DNA of 64,000 nucleotides from Trema orientale (taxonomy: Eukaryota; Streptophyta; Magnoliopsida; Rosales; Cannabaceae): the NCBI GenBank assembly GCA_002914845.1, contig JXTC01000001.1:5117993-5181992 (forward strand), in the 5' to 3' direction. A model generated the notes under the pieces. It had not been told where the DNA came from and did no database searches. It was given only the letters and a program-made list of their open reading frames with translations. The position numbers and the translations under genes are program-made. Positions 1-12,690 of this stretch are shown piece after piece (positions within the stretch are counted from its first letter, which is position 1; each line of letters begins with the position of its first letter).

Positions 1-974
1 TATTACGTTATTTGATTTAACTTCATGATAATTATTTTTATCCAAGTTATTTGTTAAATCATATGTTATAACATGTTATTGTTATATTTTCATTTCTAGA
101 TATATTATTACTTGCAATAGTTAAAATTGTCCAACAACAATAACCCAAAAATAAAAAGTAAATAAAATAAATCAAGTTCTTACTTCTCCCATCCCACATG
201 TGGTGAAAAGTTAAGTTTGTTTGATCGATTTTATTTTAATAATTTAAAGTGGAAGTAATTAGTATAAGAATTGTGGAAGTGATGATTGAGTCACTATTAG
301 TGTATTATCTTGAAACTTGGGCTATACTAATCCATTCAATTTGACTCCTTGTAATCTCTTTCTAATTAACGTTGATATCAAGGAAGTAGCTAGTTTGTTT
401 GCGGAAAAATTGACGGCCTACTTGCTATGATAAACTTTTTGCCTACACAGAAACTGCGAAAGACAAAAAATTTGGGAAAGAAGGACCTCCAATAGAGGAA
501 AGAAGGACGAAAAATTGGTGCTTCGATAAACAAAGCAATGACAAAAATCCAAGGCTCCAAAGCATAAACCCGAAATATTTCTCAAACTGAGGAAGAGAAG
601 AAGAAGATGAATTGTTTGTGAGATTGGAAATAGAGCTAGTTTGCCACAACTTGTGAAGGTTTTGGAAAATTTGTATTTTACTCAAAAACACCATCTAAAA
701 TATCAAAAAGTAGGGTACCGTACTTTTAAGAATTTTTTTTAAAAGCAGTGTTTTGGCTAATTTCCCTGAATATGATTTTTTTTTAATCACAAAAACCCGG
801 TAATTTAACTATTTTATAAATCCGATATACTCATATTAACTGAATTAGAAATATTAATAAGGAATAACAAAATTACGTTTAGTATAGAGTAGTCCTAAGT
901 TTATATTACAGGTGATGATTCAATAGAAATTTTTGCTTTTACTCTATGGATGGATACTCTAATTTAGACCATTA
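1..974. other. AT-rich intergenic DNA, no gene seen
   Basis: No ORF here has recognisable domain content. The longest frame (minus strand, 443-694) is serine- and leucine-rich with no family motif and lies in low-complexity sequence. Poly-T/poly-A runs are frequent. I see no transposon end, PBS or terminal repeat. Confidence 0.6.
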
Positions 975-978
975 CATA

Positions 979-1766
979 TTAATCTGATGACTATAATAAT
1001 GTTAGTAATTTTACTAAAAATTAAATATAATTAATATATATAATTATAGAAAGTTATTTAAAACATAAAAGATAGGTAACGGTAACATGATCAGTTGATC
1101 AGGTTTCTTTTATTTGTTTATCATTATTATTATTTAAAGTCCTCAAAATAGAGGTATATTTAATAATTAATTCTATTTAAATTTTTTAAAAATGGAAATT
1201 AATTAAGGTATGTACAGTGTTTAAGCCGATTCATGTATAAACTCTATTTTTGAACAAATTTTCTTTATATATAGTTCTCTATGTATATTTCTTTTTATGT
1301 TCATTTCGTTAAATTAACTCTGAAGAAAAATAAAATTAATTAATTTTTTCTTAAGTTGATTATTCCCATTTAAAGTTTAAAAGATAGGAAATTGACTAAA
1401 ATGTGTACAAATTTTAAGCTTTTCAGAATCCATATATACTTAATGAAGAGCTGATGTTTCAAGAATAATTCACGTGTAATTTTTTTTTTAACAAATTTTC
1501 TGTCAATGTGGTTCATTATATGTTAAAGGTTTTTCTATTTTTTTTTTTAGAAAAAAGAAAACAATGTATTCCTAATATAAAAGAGATGCCTACTTTGAAT
1601 TTATCTTTCATCTAGTGAAAAACATTTATTACTAATCTGATGACTACAATAATATTTGTAATTTTACTAAAAACTTTTATGTGATTAATACATATATAAA
1701 TATAGAAAGTTATTTAAAATATAAAAGATAGGTAACTGTAACCTGATCAATCAGTCAACTTTCTTT

Positions 1767-1797
<31 letters not shown>

Positions 1798-2305
1798 GTT
1801 GTTGTTGTTTAAATTCCTCAAAATAAAGGTATATTTAATAACTAATCCTATTTAACTATTTTAAAAATGAAAATTAATTAAGGTATGTACAATGTTTAAG
1901 CTGATTTATGTATAAAATCTATTTTTAGACAAATTTTCTTTTAATATAGTTCTCTATGTATATTTCTTTTTGTGTTCATTTCATTAAATTTACTATGAAG
2001 AAAAATAAAATTAATGGTTTTTTTCAATTGATTATTCCCATTTAAAGTTTAAAAGATAGGATATTGACTAAAATGTGTTCAAATTTTAAGCTTTTCAAAA
2101 TCCATATATATTAAATAAAGAGCTAACGTTTCAAGAATAATTTACGTATAAAATTTTTTTTTAAACAAATTTTCTGTCAATGTAGTTCATTTATGTACCA
2201 TAGGTCTTTTCTTTCTTTTTTCTTTTTTAGAAAAAGGAAAACAGCATATTCCTAATATAAAAAAATGCCTACCTTGGAATTTACCTTTCATCCAGTGAAA
2301 ACAAA
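979..2305. repeat. Diverged direct tandem duplication, two ~650 bp copies
   Basis: Copy 1 runs about 979-1631 and copy 2 about 1632-2305. Both begin with an AATCTGATGACTA block (981 and 1634, offset 653) and share in order: a run ending AAAAGATAGGTAAC, a poly-T/TTA tract, CCTCAAAATA, GGTATGTACA, a TTCTCTATGTATATTTC block, AAGCTTTTCA and a TTTCATCYAGTGAAAA end. Copy 2 has an expanded ATT/GTT trinucleotide stretch (about 1771-1810). The many substitutions and small indels mark it as old. No coding frame is kept in either copy. Confidence 0.85.
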
Positions 2306-3013
2306 ATTTAGATGAAATACTGAATTTATAATAGTATTTATACTTTCAAATTACAGGTATAATAAAAAAATAATTAAACTTTAAAGTTAAAATTTGAAAA
2401 GAAAAGAAATAAAAATAAATGTAAATGAATTAGAGGTTAATAAATTGAATCAAACTTATTATTGTAGATTATTTCTAAATTGGTCAAATTTAATCATCCG
2501 TGGAGAAAAAATAAAATAAAATACCCATTGCAAACTCACCCATATATATATAAAATTGTTTGGAAACTATTTTACCAGTTATGAGACTATTTGAAAAACT
2601 GAATATTCGGAAAATAGTATAGACAATTCTTAAATTTATTTCAAATCTAAATCTACCATTTTAATAAGGGTAATTTATATTAATTTTCCTAATTTTGATG
2701 ATATGAAAAGGTCGAATTTTAAAATTAGTTAAATTACAAGGTTTTTCGTAATTAAAAAATCAAATTTAAAGGAATTTTTTCGTATTTCTTAAACACATGG
2801 AGTTTTGTGGAAAAAAAATATAAATGCAAGACCATTTTACAATGCTTTCTCAAGGGGAAAAAAGAGCCTGTGAGATCCCAAATTTCTCATAGAAAATAAC
2901 TAGCCAATGATAAGCATGTTGCATTGCATAATTATGTAACTAGAAATTTGTTTTAATTGTTTTCAATTATTATTATTTTTATAATTATTATTACCGTTAA
3001 ATTTTGATTTGTG
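2306..3013. other. AT-rich intergenic DNA
   Basis: Nothing recognisable: no ORF of note, no terminal repeats. It ends at the left target site of Copia element A. Confidence 0.6.
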
Positions 3014-3018
3014 TGTAG

Positions 3019-3211
3019 TGTTAGAATTAGAGAAGAACTGAAAATAAGAACAGAGAAGAATGATTTGATCTCACTGATTAAGCTCTCAAACTGAGCTATT
3101 TATACAAACATCAGTACAGTAACAGTACCCAACTGATTCATAACAAATATGTTATAACAACTTGCTATAATAACAAACTATACAACTGACTAACAGTTCA
3201 TACACTTGACA
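3019..3211 (-). repeat. 3' LTR of Copia element A
   Basis: 193 bp direct repeat of 7526-7719. On the plus strand it begins TGTTAGAATTAG and ends CACTTGACA. The adjoining plus-strand TCCCCTCTCAAA (3212-3223) is the complement of the polypurine tract that primes plus-strand DNA synthesis, which fixes this copy as the 3' LTR of a minus-strand element. Confidence 0.92.
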
Positions 3212-6200
3212 TCCCCTCTCAAACTTAAGGTAAAAGATGATTCTACTCTAAGTTTGTCTCGTAACGTCATGAATCGAGAGCTGGTAATTGCCTTGGTTAT
3301 AATATCAATTGTTTGATCAAAAGCTGGGATATGCCGAACGTCAATAAGTTTCGTCGTAATCTTTTCACAAACAAAATAGAGATCAAGTTCAATATTCTTA
3401 GTTCTAGCATGAAGAACAGGATTGGCAGACATAAGTACTGTACTTTGATTGTCACACCAGATGACTGGAGTCTTGGATTGAGAAACCTACAACTCACTGA
3501 GCAAAGAACAAATCCAAGTAATTTCAGTGGTTAGTGCAGCAAGACTTCTATATTCAGCTTCAGTACTGCTACGAGAGAGTGTGCTCTGCTTCTTTGAGCT
3601 CCAGCCAACTAAGTTGGCCCCAAGAAAAACACAAAACCCTGTGTTCGATCGTCAATCATCAAGATCGGATGCCCAATCAGCATCACAGAAACCAGTAATA
3701 TCAAGATGAGAGGATCTTTGTAGATGCAACCCATAATTGAGTATTTGTTTCAAATCCCGCAAGATACGCTTCACTATTTTCCAATGAGATTCCAAGGGAG
3801 TTGGTGTAAATTGACAAACTCTATTAACAGAATATGCAATCTCAGGTCTGGTTATAGTCACATATTATAAGGCACCCACAACACTTCTATAAAGTCGAAC
3901 ATCCTGTATTGGATCACTCCCTGTAGCATAAAGCTTCCCTCCATTGGACATTGGAGTAGATAGGCCATTCGCAAACTGCATTTTAGTTTTATTGAGTAAG
4001 TCAGTGATCTACTTAGTTTGAGTAAGAACTAGATCGTCAGTTGTAGGAGTGACTTGCATACCGAGGAAGTAGTTAACATCACCAAGGTCTTCAAGAGCAA
4101 AGATAAAACTTAATTTATGAATCAGCAATTGAACAGCACTAGTATCACTCCTTATGAGTAAAATATCATCAACATAGACAAGAACAAATATAGATTGACT
4201 AGCTTGATGTTGAACAAATAGTGACTGATCAAATTTAGCTGCAGTGAAGTCCAGTGAAATCAAAGTAGCTCTCAACTTCTCAAACCAGGCTCTAGGAACT
4301 TGCTTAAGACCATATAATGCTTTATGCAATTTACAGACTAGATGAAGTTGTGTAGGATTTTCCATACCAGGAGGTTGAATCATATAGACTTCCTTTTTAA
4401 GATCACCATTAAGAAAGGCATTATTAATGTCTAATTGCTTAATACACCACCCACGGATAAGAGCGACAGTCATTACTATTCTAATAGTTGTTTGTTTTAC
4501 AACGTGTTTCATCAAAATCAAACCCGGGTTATTGATGAAACCCCTTTGCCACAAGTCTAGCTTTGTATCTTAACACACTTCCATCTGGATTTTCTTTCAA
4601 TTTAAATACCCATTTGCAGCCAATAGCTTGCCTTGAGGGTGGTAAAGAGACCAATGTCCAAGTATGATTTCTTAATAAAGCTAAATATTCCTCTGTTATT
4701 GCCTCTTTCCATTGAGGATGTTGAAAAGCCTCTACGATAGTGTTTGGTTCCTTTGAAGTTAGGTAGACTTTGGGCTTAGAAATACCAGACTTAGACCGAG
4801 TTTGCATGGAATGGCAAGGTTGTGAAGTAGGAGCTGCACCAGGAGATGATTGAGAAAGGTGTGAAGTATCAAGAGGATGAGAACGTTGTAATACTGGAAT
4901 AAGAGCTGAGACTGAAGATGAAGCACTAGAAGTTGGAGATGGCTGTGCAATTGGCTGGGAGAACTGATAAGGAAAGACACACTCATTAAATTGAACATCT
5001 CGTGAAATATAGATGCAACCAATAGGAGAAAAACATTTATAACTCTTGTGATTAAGACTATATCCAAGAAAAGTGCATTAAACTGATCTAAAGGCCATTT
5101 TATGCTGATTGTAAGGTCATAAGTTAGGAAAACATGCACAACCAAACACCTTGAGCATATTATAATCTGGCTGTTGATGAAAGAGGGTTGCTAAAGGAGT
5201 TCTTCTTGTCAAAACAGATGAAGGTAATCTATTAACAAGATAGGCAGCAGTACGCACAGCTTCATCCCAAAATCTAGGAGGCATGAAGGCTTGCGCTAAG
5301 AGAGTTAAAGCAGTCTCTACAAGATGTCTGTGTTTATGCTCAGCCACACCATTCTGCTCATGAGTGGTAGGACAAGAAAATTTATGAACAATGCCAATTG
5401 AGGTAAGAAAGTCATCAAAAACTCTATATTCACCACCACCGTCACTTTGAACTGCTTTAATCTTTATGCCTAACTATAACTCAACTTGAGTTTTAAAATT
5501 CTTGAAAGTTAGCAAAGCCTCAGATTTATGTTTGAGCAGATATACCCAAGTATAACGAGAAAATGCATCAGTAAAATGAATATAGTAGGAGTAACCATTA
5601 TAAGAAGTAATAGGAGCAGGGCCCCATATATAAGTGTGCACAAGTTCTAAAGGACTAGTATATTGAGTAGTAGAATTGGGAATGGAAATTTATGCATCTT
5701 GCCAAGAGAACAAGCCATGCAAAAATCAGGAAAAGTGGTAGTATTATTGGTACTGGTGTGAAAAAGATTACAAAGACTGAGTACATGTTTGACAATCTTG
5801 ACACTTTGATGTCCTAACCTATTGTGCCACAACTGAGTAGTAAGACTAAAGGTATTGAGAGAATTATTACATTGATCTGGTGTACTGGTAACAAAAGAAT
5901 GATTACAATGAGTATTACATAGAGAAGAGGAGGATTGAACATTAGAACAGGACTTAAAACTAGGACTCATGGCTGTAAAAGGCAGAGTAGTTGAATCAAA
6001 CACATATAATCCATTACTAAGCTTCCCTGCCATGATTATAGCCTTGGTGACCTGATCTTTAACAAAATATTGATTAGAATGGAACTCAAAAAATACATTG
6101 TTATCAGCTGCAAATTTAGAGACACTAATTAGATTTTTATTTATAGAAGGAACATGAAGAAGATGATTCAGAGTTAACATTTTAGAGTGAAACTGAGATA

Positions 6201-7512
6201 CGAAAGAGGACTGACCAATATGTTGAATTTGAAGACCAGTGCCATCACCCACATGAAGCATTTCAGAACCCTGATAAGAATCTTTGTGTATCAGATTATG
6301 AACATCAAGAGTGCAGTGATTAGTGGCTCCAGAATCGGGATACTAATTAGAATCCACCACTGAATTTGGAGTAGCAGTAAAGGCATTCATGTGAGTAAGT
6401 TGAGCAGACATGGGAGCCATATTGGGATGTTCACCATTGTAGCTACCAGTAACAGGAGTATAGCTAGCATTGCTCATAGGACCAGGCCATGAGGAATCAA
6501 AGTGATGATAGTACTTCATAGCCACATGACCAAGCTTACCACATAACTGATACTGAGGCTGATTAGAATTCCAGTGAAAATGACCTCGACCACCACGACC
6601 ATGATAACCACGACCACCATTATTATTACCATTAGGAAAACGACAAAAACCACCAGGATTATTGGGAGAAAGGAAATTAGACCGAAAATCACCACTGGGA
6701 TTAAGAAAGCTTCCACTGGGAGTGAATGTTTGATTATTGAAAGGTTTCTTCCATTGTTGCTAAGTCTGAGTAGCAAGATTCACATTAGGAGTAACAGAAT
6801 CCAATTCTTTAAGCTGTTTCTTGATCCGTATCTCTTGAGATAAAAGTAAGGACTCCATTTCTGAAATAGAGTAAGGAGTGGAGCGAGAGTTCACAGACAC
6901 AATGAAAGTATTATAGACAGAGGGTAAGCCATCAAAAATAGCTTCAATATGATCCTTAGGAGTAAGAACATGACCAACAAATGCTAATTGATCAACCAAA
7001 GACTTGATCTTAAGCAGATATGCATTAAGAGTTGAGTCACCTTTCTTTGTGTTTTTCCATGAAGTTCGAAGCTGAGAAATTTTTGCAATGGTTTGAGAAA
7101 TGAAATAGGTAGCAAGAGTAGACTAAACCTAGCAAGAGGTGTTATAACCAACAAAATGAGTAAGCATAGATTCAGTCATCGACGATAGAAGCTATGAGAA
7201 GAGTAACTGATCTTGCTGCTCCCAATCAACAAAAGCTGGATTAAGTCGACCTTGAGACTCATCAATGGAGGTCAGATACTTTGGTGGGGCACTACCTTCC
7301 GTAATGAAAGCTTGAAGATGATGACCTTTAATGGTGGCCTGAGCTTGTTGATGCCACAAGAGAAAGTCGCCATCGTCGAGCTTCACAGACAGAGAATGAG
7401 AGAAAACAACAGGCTGAAACAGAGAAGACGAAGCTGTTGCAGACAGACCATTCTGAGCGAAAAGAGAAGACGAAGCTACCATGGCTGCACAAGTGGGAGT
7501 AGGACCAGTCAT
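3212..7512 (-). pseudogene. Copia gag-pol polyprotein, broken (element A)
   Basis: Start MTGPTPTC at 7512. The Gag UBN2-like region follows with several stops near 7190, 7130 and 6760. The Gag zinc knuckle (6511-6552) should be C-x2-C-x4-H-x4-C but both outer cysteines are tyrosines. Protease motif DSGATNH lies near 6320, with an in-frame TAG just upstream (about 6344) where copia elements usually have a Trp. Pre-integrase motif LWHNRLGH, then HEQNGVAEHK and the integrase core tail follow at 5860-5120. RT has GCKWVFK (about 4600), LDINNAFLNGD (about 4420) and the catalytic YVDDILL (about 4165). RNase H has DADWASD (about 3660) and ends near the polypurine tract. Frameshifts separate most blocks, so no functional polyprotein can be made. 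Family assignment is firm. Confidence 0.92.
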
Positions 7513-7524
7513 GGCTCTGATACC
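7513..7524 (-). promoter_or_regulatory. Primer binding site (initiator-Met tRNA)
   Basis: The minus strand reads TGGTATCAGAGC just inside the 5' LTR, the usual complement of the plant initiator-Met tRNA 3' end used by most copia elements. The gag ATG follows at once (complement of 7510-7512). Confidence 0.93.
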
Positions 7525-7525
7525 A

Positions 7526-7719
7526 TGTTAGAATTAGAGAAGAACTGAAAAAGAAGAATAGAGAAGAATGATTTAATCTCATTGATTAAGCTCTCAAACT
7601 GAGCTATTTATACAAACATCAATACAATAACAGTACCCAACTGATTCATAACAAATCTGCTATAATAATTTGCTACAATAACAAACTATACAACTAACTG
7701 ACAGTTGATACACTTGATA
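7526..7719 (-). repeat. 5' LTR of Copia element A
   Basis: About 194 bp, matching 3019-3211 with around 16 differences by eye. Its outer end now reads CACTTGATA where the partner reads CACTTGACA, a C-to-T change in the terminal dinucleotide. Confidence 0.92.
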
Positions 7720-7918
7720 TATAGTATGTGTTTCAACATGTTTAGCTTTGGATAAGTATGGTATCTTCAGTAGAAAAAGAGTAATATACTAGAACATAAA
7801 AAGAGATGCGATAGAATGATTTATTGGTTTGATTTTTTTTTTTAATCCATCTAGAAGTAATATTCTTTTGATTGAATTTATATTAAGGATATTTAATGAT
7901 TTGCACGAATTCTTAAAG

Positions 7919-8035
7919 ACGCATTTAGTATAGAATTCGAATCATATTCTACAAATCCAGAACCAGCTTTAACTTTCTGCTTGAAACTTATTTCCAAATT
8001 TGAAAAATAGAATTCGAATTCTATACCAAATACGT
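7919..8035. mobile_element. Small inverted-repeat element (MITE-like)
   Basis: A 25 bp left arm (7919-7943, ACGCATTTAGTATAGAATTC...) matches the reverse complement of the right arm (8011-8035) with about three mismatches. Total length is 117 bp with no coding capacity. No clear target-site duplication is visible, so the superfamily is undecided. Confidence 0.6.
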
Positions 8036-8040
8036 TCTAG

Positions 8041-9597
8041 ACTATTAATTATTTTAGGAAGTTAACTATTTCATTTCGTATTAAGTAATTATGTGTATGT
8101 ATATACATACATATATGTGTTAGTGGGATTATTTATGTTAGCATCACAAGTATATACGTTTCACTTTGTAGTGAGTGGTCTTCACTACATGTTGCCACCT
8201 AGGTCGGACACAATAAGTATTTTATTTATAGATTTAATGGCTGAAGTAAGTTTATTAGACCATCTCTTTGTCATGAACTCTCACTTCCCTAATTACAGTA
8301 TAATCTTCACAATTTCAACGTCAACCTTGGACCCCTTGAGTAGAATATAGTGTAGGCTTGCTTGTTTGATCAAGAGAGCTGTTAATTACTGGAAGTCTAA
8401 GGAAAGTTTGTTAATATTTCGTGAATTTCATTTTAGGCTCTATAACATGGATTTCTACTAAGTTAGATTTTTGAGAGATAAATCCAAGTGGTGGAATATG
8501 ATTTTGATTTGAAAAATTAGAAGTTTTAGCAATTGTTCAATACAAGGTTTAGTATCAACTTCATATTTTGTACACAATATTAGTGATTAGTTTGGAGTAT
8601 TAGGAACTCAATTATTTTTGGCGATGGAGGATATTCTGAACTAGACTTCCTCCTAGTGATTTCTGTTTTCATCTGTGGGAAATTAAAACTCCAATGAAAT
8701 TCATGATGCCATGTACTTTTCAATTAGTAATTTAAATGTGTAGAGTTGGCAATGTTTATAATTAGAACATAATTTCTTTTGAGGAGTTAGTCTTGAGAAT
8801 ACGATCCCTTTTTTTCGTGATAATTTCTATGTTCTTCTGAGGTAAGTAACATTTCTCCTACAATGTAATGAAACTATATAGATTATGTTAATTATGTGCT
8901 TATGTATTAAGTACCTCAATAAAATACATACGTATCATTGCATGTGTGGCATAAAATGTTTTCAGTTTAAATTAACAAAATTTCAACTATGTTATGAGAA
9001 TTTGACTCTAAAAAGAAAGGAAAATATTTGTGTATCATGTTGAAGTCAGGGCAGACATAGGATGTGGCTGGCCGGCATCCCTAATGTATGAAATGTATAC
9101 CCTTAATATGTCAGATCCTAATGTGGATCAATATGTTCACAATATGAGGATGGCCTCTGGTATATACTGAAATTAATGTTGTTTTCATATTAAAACCTCT
9201 ATATTGCCTATATTGTGGCTACTTATGTTATGTATATTATGTTATGCAACTCAGTGATAGGTCTACTGTTCTAACTAGGTAATATATACAAATGGGCCTA
9301 CATTAAGTTATGATTTTATAAAATGTTCATTAAATAGTCATGTATAATGTTAGTTATTGAGTCATTCATGTATAATGTTACTTATTGAGTCATTACTCAC
9401 TAGTTCTTACATTGCAGGTAATAACAACTGATACTTGAATATGTGGATAGGCGGCAAACTCCTATCAAAAATTGTGCATATTAACATTTTGACAAACTGT
9501 AGGTAAAAGGTTGCATTTTGATGTAGTTATGTATATAGATAGGCAAAGTTATTTTGGATACTTGTCTTTTTTTCAGTACTGTTTGTGTTGTATATAC
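8041..9597. other. Intergenic DNA, nothing recognised
   Basis: AT-rich, with an 85-codon plus-strand frame at 8093-8350 that resembles no family I know. No terminal repeats or splice-bounded coding stretches stood out. Confidence 0.5.
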
Positions 9598-9600
9598 TAA

Positions 9601-10516
9601 GGCCACGTTTGGAATGCAGGATAAGGATGGGATTGGATTGGATTAAATTAATCTCATGTTTGGTGCATGTATATGAGAGAGATTGGATTGGATTAAAGTA
9701 ATCCACTCCAAAAATAATCCTCTTAGAAAGGGATAATCTTATCCTCTTGAGAATTTGAGATTAAAAGGGATTATGAATTTGATCAAAAATAATAGAATAT
9801 TTTTGAAGTAGTAATAAATGATACTTTCGAAATTCATTTTTAAAAGTGGTAAAACCAGAAATAGTATTTTTCAAAATATTTTTTATAAGTAGTATTTTTT
9901 CAAATAATTTTACAAAAATGTCATTTTCCAAAAATAAGTTTTAAAAATGGTAATTTTCAAAATATTTTTTTAAAAGTTGTATCTTTCAAAATATTTTTTT
10001 AAAAAGTGGTATTTTTGGGAATAAGTTTTTAAAAATGATACTTTTACAAAATTGATTTCTAAAAATGGTACGTTTCTAAATTAATTTTTAAAAGTGGTAT
10101 TTTTCTAAATAATCAAACCTCAAAATTCGTTATTTACCTAAAACTATGAAACACACATATCCTAACTAAAAGTAGCATACCAAACATAGGATAGAATTGG
10201 TCAAAATATTTTTTTAAAAAGTGGTATTTTTGGGAATAAGTTTTTAAAAATGATACTTTTACAAAATTGATTTCTAAAAATGGTACGTTTCTAAATTAAT
10301 TTTTAAAAGTGGTATTTTTCTAAATAATCAAACCTCAAAATTCGTTATTTACCTAAAACTATGAAACACACATATCCTAACTAAAAGTAGCATACCAAAC
10401 ATAGGATAGAATTGGACTATAATTCCATCTTAGCTTATCCTATCCTATCCAATCTAATGCAATCTTTTAAAATAGTCCAATCCTATCCTATCCTATCCTG
10501 CATACCAAACGAAGCC
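9601..10516. mobile_element. Harbinger/Tourist-like MITE with internal expansion
   Basis: Terminal inverted repeats: left GGCCACGTTTGGAATGCAGG and, read from the right end, GGCTTCGTTTGGTATGCAGG. The element is flanked by TAA on both sides (9598-9600 and 10517-10519), the 3 bp duplication typical of PIF/Harbinger-type elements. At 916 bp it has no transposase ORF. The interior (about 9820-10110) is made of degenerate units of TTTTAAAARTGGTATTTTTC type, and a 215 bp segment is exactly repeated. Confidence 0.85.
9986..10415. repeat. Perfect 215 bp tandem duplication inside the MITE
   Basis: Copy 1 is 9986-10200 and copy 2 is 10201-10415. Both begin TCAAAATATT and end ATAGAATTGG, and I find no mismatch by eye. 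The 3' part of the unit contains a sub-terminal ATACCAAACATAGGATAGAA block resembling the element's own terminus. Confidence 0.93.
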
Positions 10517-10519
10517 TAA

Positions 10520-11869
10520 GTATAGAAATTTCTACTTTTTGAAATAAAAACGAAAAGTTCATATCCACCCACATTATTTTCTGTTCGACTATTTTAAAGA
10601 AAGATAATATCTTCTAAACTCCTTTCGAAAGCCAATGTACGTATACAAGTAAATTTGGGGTTGTTACAAAACCTTAGGTTCTAAATTACATCAATCATTT
10701 GACTATATACATTCACAACTTTTATAATAACCAATAACTAATAACGATAATCAAACAATTAAATATATCAATTATGCTTATATAAGAAGAATCAACCAAT
10801 AATAAAAAAAAAATACACACACACAAATGTATGGAATTCTTTAAACTGTAGAAAGAAGTTGTTTTCAAAATCATCTAAAACTAGCAGTAGATCAACAATA
10901 TCATGACAAGGAATTAAAATATACAAAGAAGCGATTTATGGAGAAAGAAGTGAGTTTCATAGTTTTTATTTCCTTTTTTTCTTTTTTTTGGTACAACTTT
11001 ATTCTTTCATTTTTGTGATTATAATTATTCAAAAAAAAAAAAAAAAACTCCCTTTCCTTTAATCCGGAAAAATCTTTCATCATTTTCTCTTTGTTTCCTG
11101 ATCAAACTATATAAATAGAACATGGTTGGACTACTAAGTTTACGAGTTTCTTAATACACTCTTTGTCGTTCTTGTCAAGAAAGAAATCAATTATAAAAAC
11201 ATAAAATTTTTATGAATAAATTAAGGAAAAAAAAATGTCAACATAGTGTACTTATATATGTAGAATCAAAGAGATTTTCAAAAATAAATAAATACATAAA
11301 TAACAATAAGCAAACTTAAAAATAAAAAATAACAAATTTATTAAATAGAACCGCTTCTATGTTGTTGTTTCCATCAACAAAATAACGTACGTACAAAGTA
11401 AAATGGAGATTCTTGGAATATGAAATCTACAATGAAAAACCCAAATTATAAATTGTTGTTCATGATGTATACAAAATGCCAAATACGTGAATTTAGGATT
11501 AGACATTATTCGGTATTGATGAGTTAGCATTTTTCAGTTGAATGAAAACGAGTTATAAGAATGAATCTTATCTCATAAGTACATAAATTTATGACATAAT
11601 CTAGAAGTACATAAATTTATGACATAACCTAGAAATTGTTCTGAGTATTTATTTAAAACACAAAGATAACTAAACTACAACATATGGCGTTCAAATCTGG
11701 CCCACATGCGTATTGCAAGACTATCCTTAAATTCTCACATCTTAAGTTGGTCTTTGAATCTCAGTTGAACAACATCATTATCCTCTATACATATTTCAGA
11801 TCCATCTACATCATCTAAGTTAGGATCACGATCTCGACCCTCAATCCCAACAATTATAACTACATCAAC
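10520..11869. other. AT-rich intergenic DNA
   Basis: Poly-A/poly-T rich, with a short CA run at about 10815-10825. The one minus-strand frame (10901-11083) is low-complexity. No gene supported. Confidence 0.55.
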
Positions 11870-12500
11870 TATCACGCCTCACATCCAAGGACGTGCGCCG
11901 CATACCCATAAGGTAAAGCTCCATAGGCATGCAAGGCATCTTTCCATAAACCAATATAATTAAGAATATTTAATATCTAATAAATACTAATATATAATAT
12001 AAAATTCAACAAACTCTTATAAAGTCTCTAAATATTCAAAATAAGCACCATACAATAGAAACTATAATCAAATAAATTCAAGATGATCAACCTTCTGAGT
12101 CTTTACATTTTCTTAATCAAGATGAAAATATTCTTCTTTTTAAATCATTAACCTCAATTACTACTAAATAAGTTCCCTTTGTGAGCCTGTTAACTGATAA
12201 TCTTTAAAACTTGGGAGAGAAAAATAAAAGGTGAGCTAGAACTAGAAGCCTAGTAAATAACTAGTAACCTTAACTAGCTGGATCAAGCATATGTAAACAA
12301 AAATTAATAACAAATGTTCTTCAAAACAAATTTGATTTCAGAAATCAATACTTTTAAAAATATTCAAATCAAGTTATTTAGTAAATAATTTGACAAAAAA
12401 AAAAGTAATAAGTTTCCAAATCTGTCTTTTTAAATCCCTTTTTAGTCAATAATAATTTCAATTTTACTTCTCCCGTGTTTTTGGCGACTACGATCACACT

Positions 12501-12690
12501 TAATCCCTGTGACTAGGTCCGAATTTGCCACAAATAACCCCTGCAACTGGGTCCGAATCTGCCACAAATAACCCCTTTAGTTGGATCTGAATCTATTTAT
12601 AGATAATCCATGTAGCCAGGTACTAATCTACTATATTAAACCCTGTAGCTAGGTCAGTACTGTCCACATATAACCCCTGTGAATTGGGTC
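12501..12690. repeat. ~33 bp tandem units inside the gypsy LTR
   Basis: Five to six imperfect units of the form CACAAATAACCCCTGYARCTRGGTCCGAATYTGC. The same units occur in the second LTR at about 17720-17828, so the array was there before the element inserted. Confidence 0.8.

Larger units (their letters stand above)
3019..7719 (-). mobile_element. Copia element A, degenerate full-length LTR retrotransposon
   Basis: A Ty1/copia element of 4.7 kb read on the minus strand. LTRs are 3019-3211 and 7526-7719. They begin TGTTAG on the plus strand and one still ends in CA. Inside the right LTR (the element's 5' LTR) is a PBS matching the 3' end of initiator-Met tRNA. Inside the left LTR is a polypurine tract on the minus strand. 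Domain order gag, protease, integrase, RT, RNase H is the copia order. Flanking 5-mers TGTAG (3014-3018) and TATAG (7720-7724) differ at one base and are a probable decayed target-site duplication. The LTRs differ by roughly 8% by eye and the ORF is broken many times, so the element is old and dead. Short LTRs and size resemble the Ale/Retrofit lineage, which I did not confirm. Confidence 0.93.

Noticed and set aside
443-694. 83-codon minus-strand ORF with a hydrophobic stretch
   Set aside because: Low-complexity Ser/Leu content, no family resemblance, no splice or promoter context.
6574-6843. Thr/Ile-rich plus-strand ORF of 89 codons
   Set aside because: It is the reverse of the Gly-rich Gag linker of Copia element A.
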